Assembly (NCBI GenBank): GCA_016222825.1
Contig: JACRQF010000010.1
Location: forward strand, 558,001 to 622,000
DNA from: Verrucomicrobiota bacterium
GTDB taxonomy: Bacteria; Verrucomicrobiota; Verrucomicrobiia; CAIQCK01
Length of the DNA: 64,000 bases
Reading direction: 5' to 3'
Part shown: positions 27,917 to 34,336 of the stretch, in pieces
Numbering within the stretch: position 1 is the stretch's first letter
How the letters are laid out: every line of letters starts with the position of its first letter
The notes under the pieces: generated by a model
The model's database searches: none
Told to the model about the DNA's origin: nothing
Seen by the model: the letters and a program-made list of their open reading frames with translations, nothing else
Position numbers and translations under genes: made by a program

Positions 27917-28041
27917 CGTAATTCGTAATTCGTGATTCGTAATCAGTGACTCGTGAATGCTTATCCTTAGCACGCAACAACTCCCGTCGCGAGCAAACGA
28001 ATCACAAGTTACGAGTTACGAATCACAGATCACAAGTCACG
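27917..28041. repeat. Heptanucleotide repeats in inverted arrangement
   Basis: Left arm: six 7-mers from 27917 to 27958 (CGTAATT, CGTAATT, CGTGATT, CGTAATC, AGTGACT, CGTGAAT). Right arm: six 7-mers from 28000 to 28041 (AATCACA, AGTTACG, AGTTACG, AATCACA, GATCACA, AGTCACG), roughly the reverse complement of the left. The right arm contains the stop codon of the acyltransferase gene (28037-28039). The left arm ends 3 bp before the glycosyltransferase start. The two arms could form a long imperfect hairpin in the mRNA. Confidence 0.8.
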
Positions 28042-28942
28042 GTTTCCGCGCCGCATAAGCCTGCGCCAGCGTCCAGTCCCGCTCGATGTCCCACGGGCTG
28101 TGGAACAGGTGCCACTGCTCCGCGTGCTCTCCAATCGCCCGTTCAAGATGCTCCGCGATCCGGCGGTTCAGCGTTTCCACAGTATCCTTCGCTTTGTCCG
28201 TGAAGATCGGATCGTAAAAGAAAAGCTTGTAGCGGTCATCGGGCAGGCGGACGCAGAAGCCCAGCACGATGGTCGCGCCCGTGCCGAGCGCCAAACGCGC
28301 CGGCCCGGTCGGCAGCCGCGCCGGCGCGCCAAAGAACAACGTCGCGTCCCGGTTGCGGGTGAAATCGCGGTCGCCCAGTAAGGCGATGATTTCGTTGCGC
28401 TGGATGACGCGCAGACATTCGCGCGTGGCCCGGCCCACCTCCACCACCTGCATCCCGCGCCCCGTGCGCTGGGCCTGGAAGAGTTCGTCCAGCCGCGGGT
28501 CGCTCATCTGGAGCGCCACGACGTTGAACTTGTAGCCGTGCCGCACGATGGTCGCGCCGCCGTTCTCGACGCTGCCGAGATGCGCCGTTATCACCACCGT
28601 CCCCTTCCCCGCCGCCCGCGCGCGGGCGAGCGACTCGATGTTCTCCACCTCCACCAGCGCCGCCAGCGCGTCGCCGCGGTCTGCTGAGCCGAAGTAGAAG
28701 TAGTCCGCAACGGTCTTCGCGAAGCTGATGTAGATGCTTCGTGCCCGCCGCAGCGCCTCCGCCGCATCCAGCGGCTGGCCGCGAAACGCCGCGATCCGCC
28801 GCAGGTTCCCGGCCACTTCCACCGCCTCGCGCCGCTTCAGCGCGAAATACGCCCGCGCCAGCCCTGTGGCGACGGCAAACGCCACCGAGCGCGGCACCAT
28901 CCGCGTTGCTGCTGCTGCCGCGCGGAACAGCCCGTATTTCAT
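28037..28942 (-). CDS. Lysophospholipid/lipid A acyltransferase (LpxL/HtrB-like)
   Basis: 301 residues from ATG 28940-28942. N-terminal hydrophobic anchor, then the LPLAT catalytic box ITAHLGSVENGG (HxxxxE as HLGSVE), RGMQVVEVGRA and IIALLGDRDF, the typical third block of HtrB/LpxL acyltransferases. It would add acyl chains to lipid A or another envelope lipid at the inner membrane. ATGA overlap with the MGDG-type glycosyltransferase upstream suggests that both act on membrane lipids. Confidence 0.85.
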   Translation of the reverse strand: MKYGLFRAAAAATRMVPRSVAFAVATGLARAYFALKRREAVEVAGNLRRIAAFRGQPLDAAEALRRARSIYISFAKTVADYFYFGSADRGDALAALVEVENIESLARARAAGKGTVVITAHLGSVENGGATIVRHGYKFNVVALQMSDPRLDELFQAQRTGRGMQVVEVGRATRECLRVIQRNEIIALLGDRDFTRNRDATLFFGAPARLPTGPARLALGTGATIVLGFCVRLPDDRYKLFFYDPIFTDKAKDTVETLNRRIAEHLERAIGEHAEQWHLFHSPWDIERDWTLAQAYAARKP

Positions 28943-30057
28943 TGCGTCAGCCGCAGCACCGCCTGCGCGATGTCCTGCGCGGAATCCGGATGCCGCAACG
29001 GCTCGCAACCGGCGCGCATCGCCGCCAGCCGGTCGGGCCGCGAGAGTAGTTGTTCGATCAGCGGCGGCAGGTCGTAGATGGTTTCGGCCTGGAGCGCAAC
29101 GCGGGACTTGAGCAGGAACTCGGTGTTGCGCATCTCCTGGCCGGGAATCGGGTTGATGATGATCATCGGCAGGCGCTTGACGAGGGCCTCCGCGGTGGTC
29201 ATGCCGCCCGGTTTGGTGACGGCCAAATCGGTCACGCTCATCAGTTCATGCACGTTCTTCACAAAACCGTAGATGTGCGTCGGATGAACCAGCCGGGGCC
29301 GCAGTTCCTCCAGCCGCTCGCGCACCTTCTCGTGCATGCCCGCGAGAATCATGATCTCAATCGGACGCCGAATCTTGTTCAGCCGCTTCAGGATGGTGCG
29401 GAACGGCCCCAGCCCCTGGCTGCCGCCCATGATGAGCAGCTTCGTCGTGTCCCGGCGCAAGCCGAGCTTGTCGCAAAGCGCGGCGCGGTTGGGTTCCTCT
29501 TTGTAAACCGGGTCCACCGGAATGCCGGTAACAAGCACTTTCTCCGGCGACACGCCGCCGGCGATCAGCGCCTTGCGCGTCGCCTCTGTCGGGACGCAGT
29601 AGAGGTTCACCTGCCCGTGCGCCCAGTAACGATGCGCCACATAGTCCGTGATGACACCCACCAGTGGCAGCGTCGAGCCGCTGCGCATCTTGTAGTCGGC
29701 CATCACGCCGCACGAGAACGCCTGCGTGCTGACGATGGCGTCGGGGCGGAACTCCGTCAGCAGCGACTCCAACCGCTCGGCGTTCCTGCGGTTCAGGCGG
29801 TCGTGAATGCCGCTGGTGCGCGCCTTGAAGCGGGGGTTGTCATACATCCACTCCCACAAGCCCGGCGCGGTCTTGAGCACGCCGAGGTAGGTCTTCAACA
29901 CGATCTTCGCCAGCAACGGGCTGGCGTATTTGAAGGAATCGTATTCCGCGCTCACCAACCCCGGATCCAACGCCTGCATTCCGCGCTTCACAGCCAGCGC
30001 GGCGCCGTGATGGCCGGAGCCTTCGGTCAGGTAGAAAAATAGAATTCGTTTCGACAT
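28939..30057 (-). CDS. MGDG-synthase-like lipid glycosyltransferase
   Basis: 372 residues. Matches the monogalactosyldiacylglycerol synthase/UgtP architecture: N-terminal acceptor domain with LFFYLTEGSGHHGAALAV and AIVSTQAFSCGVMADYK, then a GT-B donor domain with VLVTGIPVDPVYKEEP, LIMGGSQGLGPFRTIL and AVTKPGGMTTAEALVKRLPM. Transfers a sugar from UDP-sugar to diacylglycerol or a related lipid. The start codon shares one base with the lipA stop (TGATG) and has AGGA upstream. Confidence 0.85.
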   Translation of the reverse strand: MSKRILFFYLTEGSGHHGAALAVKRGMQALDPGLVSAEYDSFKYASPLLAKIVLKTYLGVLKTAPGLWEWMYDNPRFKARTSGIHDRLNRRNAERLESLLTEFRPDAIVSTQAFSCGVMADYKMRSGSTLPLVGVITDYVAHRYWAHGQVNLYCVPTEATRKALIAGGVSPEKVLVTGIPVDPVYKEEPNRAALCDKLGLRRDTTKLLIMGGSQGLGPFRTILKRLNKIRRPIEIMILAGMHEKVRERLEELRPRLVHPTHIYGFVKNVHELMSVTDLAVTKPGGMTTAEALVKRLPMIIINPIPGQEMRNTEFLLKSRVALQAETIYDLPPLIEQLLSRPDRLAAMRAGCEPLRHPDSAQDIAQAVLRLTQ

Positions 30058-31190
30058 CAGTCGCGTCCTGATTCCACACTCTTCACATTCTGTTTCCGCC
30101 GGAACTCGTCCGCATGGTAGCTCGACCGCACCAACGGCGCGCTCGCCACGTGGACGAAGCCCATCGCCAGCGCGGCCCGGCGCAACGCCACAAACGCTTC
30201 CGGCCGCACAAACTCGGTCACCGGTAGGTTCGCCGGCGTCGGCTGCAAGTATTGCCCGATGGTCAGCAACTCGCAGCCTGCCGCGCGCAAATCGCGCATC
30301 GTCTCCAACACCTCCGCCTCCGTCTCGCCGTGCCCGACCATCAGGCCCGACTTCACATATAGCCGACGTCCGCCAGCCGCTCGCTCCGTAGCCGCCGACG
30401 TCGGGACGCAGTCAATGTCATCCTCTTGCGCGCTATCCGTCCGCCTCCTTACGTCGGCGGCTACGGTTTCGCGCTGCGCCCACTCGCCCGCCATCCGCAG
30501 CACCGCCAGCGTCCGGTCGTAGGTCGCCCGGTGCCGCACCTTCGCCGTCAGCCGCCGGACCGTCTCGATATTGTGATTGAACACATCCGGCCGCGCCGCC
30601 AGCACCGTCTCTACCAGTTCGCGTTGGCCGCCGAAATCCGGCGTCAACACCTCCACCGCCAGTTCCTCGCCGCACGCCGCCCGCAGCTCGCGGATCGTCC
30701 GCGCGAAATGCTCCGCGCCGCCGTCGTCCAAGTCGTCGCGCGCCACGCTCGTCACCACCACATGCTTCAACGCCATCCGCTTCGCCGCCTCCGCCACGCG
30801 CTTCGGCTCGTCCGGGTCCAGCGGCAACGGTTTCGCTCTTGCCACCGCACAGAACCCGCACGCCCGCGTGCAGCGGTTTCCGGCGATCATGAACGTCGCC
30901 GTGCCGCGCGACCAGCATTCCCAGCGGTTCGGGCAGCGCGCGCTCTCACAGACCGTATGCAACCGCAACGTGCCGAGCCGGCCGCCTGTCCGGGCAAACC
31001 GCCGGTCCGTCGGCAGGCTCAGCCGCAACCAGCGCGGCAGCCGCGTCCGCTTCACAACCCGGTCCTGTAGCGGCGGTCTCTGACCGCCGGTCGCTGTTGA
31101 CGATTCATCCCGGCGGTCGGAAACCGCCGCTACAGCATCAGGCTGCAGCCGCGTCCGCCGATTCACCGTAGTTGTGCTCGTAGCCGTCAT
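30057..31190 (-). CDS. lipA: Lipoyl synthase with an in-frame palindromic insertion
   Basis: Radical-SAM enzyme inserting sulfur into octanoyl groups on lipoyl domains. Auxiliary-cluster cysteines are in VCESARCPNRWEC, the radical-SAM cluster in CTRACGFC, and the C-terminal RSSYHAD motif is present. Between MAGEWA and KSGLMVGHGE sit about 40 extra residues (QRETVAADVRRRTDSAQEDD and following) absent from typical LipA; they come from an inverted-repeat element at 30386-30466. The start is uncertain: ATG 31190, GTG 31217, or GTG 31055, which has AGGA upstream and would give a normal LipA N terminus (KRTRLPRWLRLSLPT). Confidence 0.9.
   Translation of the reverse strand: MTATSTTTVNRRTRLQPDAVAAVSDRRDESSTATGGQRPPLQDRVVKRTRLPRWLRLSLPTDRRFARTGGRLGTLRLHTVCESARCPNRWECWSRGTATFMIAGNRCTRACGFCAVARAKPLPLDPDEPKRVAEAAKRMALKHVVVTSVARDDLDDGGAEHFARTIRELRAACGEELAVEVLTPDFGGQRELVETVLAARPDVFNHNIETVRRLTAKVRHRATYDRTLAVLRMAGEWAQRETVAADVRRRTDSAQEDDIDCVPTSAATERAAGGRRLYVKSGLMVGHGETEAEVLETMRDLRAAGCELLTIGQYLQPTPANLPVTEFVRPEAFVALRRAALAMGFVHVASAPLVRSSYHADEFRRKQNVKSVESGRD
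30386..30466. repeat. Inverted-repeat element inside lipA
   Basis: Perfect 16-bp arms: CCGTAGCCGCCGACGT at 30386-30401 and its reverse complement ACGTCGGCGGCTACGG at 30451-30466, with a 49-bp centre. A further degenerate partial arm lies just left, at 30359-30380. The element is read through in frame within lipA. Confidence 0.85.
31065..31135. repeat. Inverted-repeat element at the 5' end of lipA
   Basis: Imperfect 26-bp arms at 31065-31090 and 31110-31135; the outer 13 bp, CTGTAGCGGCGGT and ACCGCCGCTACAG, are perfect complements. Lies 10 bp upstream of the GTG at 31055, so it is either the leader of lipA or its N-terminal codons, depending on the start used. Confidence 0.85.
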
Positions 31191-31303
31191 TTCCAAAGAA
31201 CCGAGCCTAACGGACACCTCTCAGAGGCGCAAGCTTCGGCTCGGCGACGACTATAGAAGAACCCCGCCCAGCCGTCACGCGGCAAAACAGCGAAACGAAT
31301 TAA

Positions 31304-31359
31304 GAGTTAAAAGTGAAGAGTTCAGCAATTCTCAACTCTTAACTCTTAACCCTCAACTG
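31304..31359. repeat. Heptanucleotide repeats overlapping a gene end
   Basis: Eight 7-mers: GAGTTAA, AAGTGAA, GAGTTCA, GCAATTC, TCAACTC, TTAACTC, TTAACCC, TCAACTG. The first three are roughly the reverse complement of the later ones, so the unit can fold into a hairpin. The TAA stop of the DUF1353 gene (31346-31348) lies inside it. Confidence 0.75.
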
Positions 31360-31789
31360 TCCGCTCCTCGCATCCCTTCGGCGCGCGCGTGAGCGGCTTC
31401 GTCGAAGCCGGGTCCGCCGCGGGATCGGCGAACCATCGCACGGCCCAATACACCCACCACGCCCGCGCCGGCCACATCCCATCCTCCAGACATATCTGCT
31501 GAAGCGTTCGGTCCGCCGCCTCCCGGTGCGTGTCGTGATCCAGATAATTCTCCCGCATAAGCTGATAGAGCGCGTCATGCACCAGCGAGCCGCGCATGAA
31601 CGTCAGCGTATCAATCGTAGGCCCCGACGGTCCATCCCACGCATACCCATTCTCCAACGTCAGCTTCCCCGCCGTATCCAGCCAGATGAACGGCGTCTTG
31701 ATGTCCTGCGCCGGCTTGATGGCAATCTCCACCGTGTAGCTTTCCTTCAGTTGGTATTTGTAACCGCCCCGGTAAGCAATGCACTTCAT
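31346..31789 (-). CDS. DUF1353 family protein
   Basis: 147 residues from ATG 31787-31789. Recognised as DUF1353, a small protein family common in phages and accessory regions, by the body TLENGYAWDGPSGPTIDTLT and RGSLVHDALYQLMRENY, with DHDTHREAADRTLQQICLED and a Trp-rich tail. Function unknown. The start overlaps the stop of a 20-codon leader reading frame as ATGA. Its stop codon and last few codons lie within or beside a heptamer repeat, so the original C terminus may have been altered. Confidence 0.8.
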   Translation of the reverse strand: MKCIAYRGGYKYQLKESYTVEIAIKPAQDIKTPFIWLDTAGKLTLENGYAWDGPSGPTIDTLTFMRGSLVHDALYQLMRENYLDHDTHREAADRTLQQICLEDGMWPARAWWVYWAVRWFADPAADPASTKPLTRAPKGCEERTVEG

Positions 31790-31848
31790 CGTCTTGCCCT
31801 CTCACTTCCCGCTCCCGCCGCGCCCGCGATCACCATGAATCGGTTCAT
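31786..31848 (-). CDS. 20-residue leader reading frame upstream of the DUF1353 gene
   Basis: ATG 31846-31848, preceded by AAGGATTCGT as ribosome-binding site. Encodes MNRFMVIAGAAGAGSERARR and ends in TGA overlapping the DUF1353 start (ATGA). Its first codons, ATGAACCGATTCAT, are identical to the start of the neighbouring secreted YwqK-like protein (MNRFIVMAVAAV), 17 nt upstream of whose stop region it sits. Either a coupling leader or the remains of a duplicated gene start. Confidence 0.45.
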   Translation of the reverse strand: MNRFMVIAGAAGAGSERARR

Positions 31849-31865
31849 ACGAATCCTTACGGCGC

Positions 31866-32780
31866 TCACTTGACGAGCTTGCCGTCCTTATACTCTCGCT
31901 TGTATTGAAGAACGCCTTGCTCGTTCCAAGCGGCCTCGTTGATGCGGACGCCATCTTTGTAGTGGTGCTCAAACCGTTTTTGACCGTTCGGATTCCACCC
32001 CGCTTCAAATCCATCGAGCGTGCCATCCTTGTAGTTTCTCTCGGCCTGCTTCTGCCCGTCGGAATACCAATGAATCCATTGCCCGTGCTGCTTGCCTTTT
32101 CGATACTGCCCCACATACATCTTCTTGCCATCACGATACCAACCGGTGTCGGGTCCATCTATCACATGGTTCACATAATGCTGCTCATACGACTTTTCGC
32201 CATTGTCATGGTAGTGAGCGCAAACCCCATCGTATTTCCCGTCCTTGAAGTGCATTTCATCACGCTTCTGGCCGTTCACATACCAGCCGTTCCATGTGCC
32301 CGTGTAATGAGCCGGAGGTGTTACATAAATGCCTGACTCTTTCTTGCTGAGCGTCGGCCGCGCTAAGACCTTATCCGGATTTCGATACTGGATTGTGACG
32401 GTCCAGTGTGAATCGAGCCGGTAGCTTTCAGAATGACTTTGCCCGCTTCCGAATCCGCCAAGGTTTGAGAACTCGGGAGAACGCAGGACATTCAAAGCCT
32501 CCGCCTTGGTCATCCCCGGTATGATTTGGCTGACCTTCTCTTGCCAGCGCGCTTCGCCCGCGTCCTTCTCACGGATGTTAGAAGTGCCGTTGCCGTATTT
32601 CGCGACGATCTCGCGCAACGACTTCGCGGCAGCTTCGCGCACTTCGTTGCTGGGGTCGTGCAGAGTTTGGATGTGTTTTGCGATAGCTGCCTCATCTTCG
32701 GCCAGAGTGTCCGCCGCTCTCGCCGTCCCGCCCGCCGCGAGCGTCACCGCCGCAACCGCCATTACGATGAATCGGTTCAT
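31866..32780 (-). CDS. Secreted MORN/YwqK-type repeat protein
   Basis: 304 residues from ATG 32778-32780, with GAAAGGTG upstream. Signal peptide MNRFIVMAVAAVTLAAGGTA. A helical segment (DPSNEVREAAAKSLREIVAK) resembles one HEAT-like repeat. A SmpA/BamE-like stretch (IIPGMTKAEALNVL) follows. The C-terminal half has about six MORN_2 repeats of the GWYVNGQKRDEMHFKDGKYDG type, as in proteins annotated YwqK-family antitoxin. That label comes from repeat similarity; no toxin partner is seen. First of a probable operon with the leader frame and DUF1353 gene. Confidence 0.75.
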   Translation of the reverse strand: MNRFIVMAVAAVTLAAGGTARAADTLAEDEAAIAKHIQTLHDPSNEVREAAAKSLREIVAKYGNGTSNIREKDAGEARWQEKVSQIIPGMTKAEALNVLRSPEFSNLGGFGSGQSHSESYRLDSHWTVTIQYRNPDKVLARPTLSKKESGIYVTPPAHYTGTWNGWYVNGQKRDEMHFKDGKYDGVCAHYHDNGEKSYEQHYVNHVIDGPDTGWYRDGKKMYVGQYRKGKQHGQWIHWYSDGQKQAERNYKDGTLDGFEAGWNPNGQKRFEHHYKDGVRINEAAWNEQGVLQYKREYKDGKLVK

Positions 32781-32798
32781 ACGACACCTTTCGGTTCT

Positions 32799-32864
32799 TG
32801 TAGGCCCGGTGCCCACACCGGGCGGATGAATGGATGTTCGCCGCGTGGGGGCACGCAGCCTACA
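32799..32864. repeat. Inverted-repeat element upstream of the YwqK-like gene
   Basis: TGTAGGC (32799-32805) and GCCTACA (32858-32864) bound a 66-bp element with internal GC-rich hairpins (CCCGGTGCCCACACCGGG and GCGTGGGGGCACGC). A degenerate half copy (GCGTGAGGGCACGCGGC) lies at about 35977-35993. Confidence 0.6.
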
Positions 32865-32940
32865 CCGCTCATCGCAGCCGGGATTCTGCGCCGCGAGGTT
32901 GCAGCGCGCAAGGGGGAAAGTGGTTATCGCCATAGCTGGG

Positions 32941-33012
32941 GGAGCGCGGGCATCTTGCCCGCCTTGGGCCGAATCGGGTTGAGAACGACGGCGGGCAAGA
33001 TGCCCGCGCTCC
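32941..33012. repeat. Inverted-repeat element with perfect 23-bp arms
   Basis: Arms at 32941-32963 (starting GGAGCGCGGGCATCTTGCCC) and 32990-33012 are perfect reverse complements, with a 26-bp centre. Each arm also contains its own short palindrome, GCGGGCATCTTGCCCGC. Intergenic. Confidence 0.85.
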
Positions 33013-33030
33013 AGTCAGACCTGCCGCATC

Positions 33031-33097
33031 TCGTAGTCCACGAATCCGTTGCGGGATTGAGGGATAGCATTCTCCGCCGCGGAGCGGCGGACTACGA
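33031..33097. repeat. Inverted-repeat element
   Basis: TCGTAGTCC (33031-33039) and GGACTACGA (33089-33097), with an internal GC palindrome CCGCCGCGGAGCGGCGG at 33074-33090. It follows the previous element by 18 bp. No gene is supported between 32865 and 33315. Confidence 0.6.
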
Positions 33098-33315
33098 TTT
33101 CCTCCGCCTCAGCTTTGCGGGACGCCGCGACTTGCCGCACCGGCCTCGTCTGATTCCGGTTCCCGCCTGCGTCCCGCGTTCCTGCGCCCGCGCTCGCGCA
33201 TCCCTCGTCCGCCCCGATGACGGAGGAAGGTTTCCGCATTCATCCCCCGCGCCGCCCGGGCGTCGCGGCGGACCGGGGGGCGGTCCTGGAGGGCGCAGGG
33301 GCGGTTGTTCCGGGT

Positions 33316-33666
33316 CGCGGGGTGCTTCAGTTGTCCGATGGGGCTTTTCTTCCGTCCCAAGGGGTCGCGCCCTTGCGGCAGGGGGCACGCCCCTCGCGCC
33401 GAGGGGTGAAGAACTTTTCCCAAGGGGCGCAACACTTGCCCCGAGGGGCGAGAAAGTTCTGCCAAGGGGCGCGCCCCTTCCGGCGAGGGGTGCACCCCCT
33501 GGCGCAGGTGCCGCGCCCCTTCCCAAAAGGGGCGTGCCCCTCGCCGCAACTGTTGCGCCCCTTTTGAAAAGGGGTGCGCCCCTTGCCGCAGATTATTCGC
33601 CCCTTTTCGCGAGGGGTGCGCCCCTCGGCGCAGGTGCTGCGCCCCTTTTCGAAAGGGGCGCGCCCC
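33316..33666. repeat. 21-bp-period palindromic array (AGGGG/CCCCT type)
   Basis: Nearly seventeen consecutive units of exactly 21 bp without indels. The best units carry the palindromic core AAGGGGCGCGCCCCTT or AGGGGTGCRCCCCT; alternating units keep only the right half (GCGCCCCTTTT). The last unit is cut after CGCGCCCC at 33666. Frames are open on both strands across the array and would encode heptads such as GAxxLRR/GARPFRK. A minus-strand frame 33109-33687 with ATG is the best of these, but it has no recognisable domain and weak translation signals, so it is not called. Confidence 0.9.
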
Positions 33667-33909
33667 ATAACGCTCCAAATACGCCATTTAGGCCGCCGAA
33701 AACCCTCCGGGCCGTTTTGAGCCGCTATTGCGGCTTGACGCACCGAACGGTTCGCCGGGTCGGCCGATGCGACGATGCGGCGCTCCCAGCGGTCGCGTCC
33801 TGCCGGGATGGCGGCGGTGAGACACCGCGGCAGGAAAGAAATGGAGCGCGGTCGCCGGGCGCGCCAGACTCTGAGCCGGAACGATGCAGTTGCGCCTCCA
33901 CAGACGGCT

Positions 33910-34058
33910 CCCCTCACCCTGACCCTCTCCCCTCGCAAGCGAAGGGAGAGGGAAAGCGGCCTCTACCGCGCTCGTGCGCACTAAACGGTTTGCTGGTCTT
34001 TCGTCGGAAAAACCTCTCCCTCTCCCCACGCCAGTGGGGAGAGGGCCGGGGTGAGGGG
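33910..34058. repeat. Inverted-repeat element, CCCTCACCC type
   Basis: Left arm 33910-33932 begins CCCCTCACCCTGACCCTCTC; right arm 34036-34058 is its reverse complement with two mismatches. Each arm is followed inward by a small hairpin (CTCGCAAGCGAAG; CCCCACGCCAGTGGGG). Intergenic; the centre holds no gene. Confidence 0.75.
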
Positions 34059-34141
34059 CCGCCGTAACTGAATCGTTCCGGCTGAGAGAACTGCGGAGGA
34101 CGTCATGATTAGAAGATTGAAGATGTGAAAGGATGCACGCC

Positions 34142-34228
34142 ATGAACCTCCTCTGCCGCCCACTGGTTCCGCTTTTGCTGCTGGGGTTGCTCCCCTGCCT
34201 GCCGGTGGCGCGCGGTGGGGGAAGATAA
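34142..34228 (+). CDS. Orphan signal-peptide reading frame
   Basis: 28 codons from ATG 34142, preceded by AAAGGATGCACGCC. Encodes MNLLCRPLVPLLLLGLLPCL followed by PVARGGGR and TAA: a complete signal peptide with nothing to secrete. Most likely the surviving 5' end of a secreted-protein gene, cut off by later sequence that includes an inverted-repeat element at 34251. A functional small membrane peptide cannot be excluded. Confidence 0.4.
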   Translation: MNLLCRPLVPLLLLGLLPCLPVARGGGR

Positions 34229-34250
34229 GAAAGGAATGGCTCTTCCAATC

Positions 34251-34269
34251 GCCACGTCGGGGACGTGGC
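34251..34269. repeat. Short palindrome (GCCACGTC/GACGTGGC)
   Basis: GCCACGTC (34251-34258) and GACGTGGC (34262-34269) followed by CTACAAC. It looks like one half of a larger element of the same style as those at 32799 and 30386. It lies 12 bp before the -35 box of the next gene. Confidence 0.55.
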
Positions 34270-34280
34270 CTACAACAACC

Positions 34281-34308
34281 TTGTCATGCACAATAGCTGT
34301 CCTATAAT
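34281..34308 (+). promoter_or_regulatory. Sigma70-type promoter for the FGE-like gene
   Basis: TTGTCA (34281-34286), 16-bp spacer, consensus TATAAT (34303-34308). The predicted start near 34315 gives a short leader of about 20 nt containing GGAGG (34326-34330) before the ATG at 34337, unlike the leaderless arrangement of serS. Confidence 0.7.
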
Positions 34309-34336
34309 CCGCAACGTCATCTCACGGAGGAAAACC

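Noticed and set aside
31802..32158. 118-codon minus-strand frame overlapping the end of the YwqK-like gene
   Set aside because: Out-of-frame shadow of the MORN repeats; the in-frame gene continues to 31866.
33109..33687. 192-codon minus-strand frame encoding GAxxLRx heptads
   Set aside because: Has an ATG, but equally open frames exist on the other strand, and composition follows the DNA repeat, not a protein; kept only as an option in the array finding.
32526..34067. 513-codon plus-strand open frame through the 33 kb array
   Set aside because: Starts antisense to the YwqK-like gene, then runs through repeats that keep frames open because their period is a multiple of three.
31346..34228. 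Prophage or integrated element
   Set aside because: DUF1353 occurs in phages, but there is no integrase, terminase, capsid or attachment-site pair; the stretch is repeat-rich rather than phage-like.
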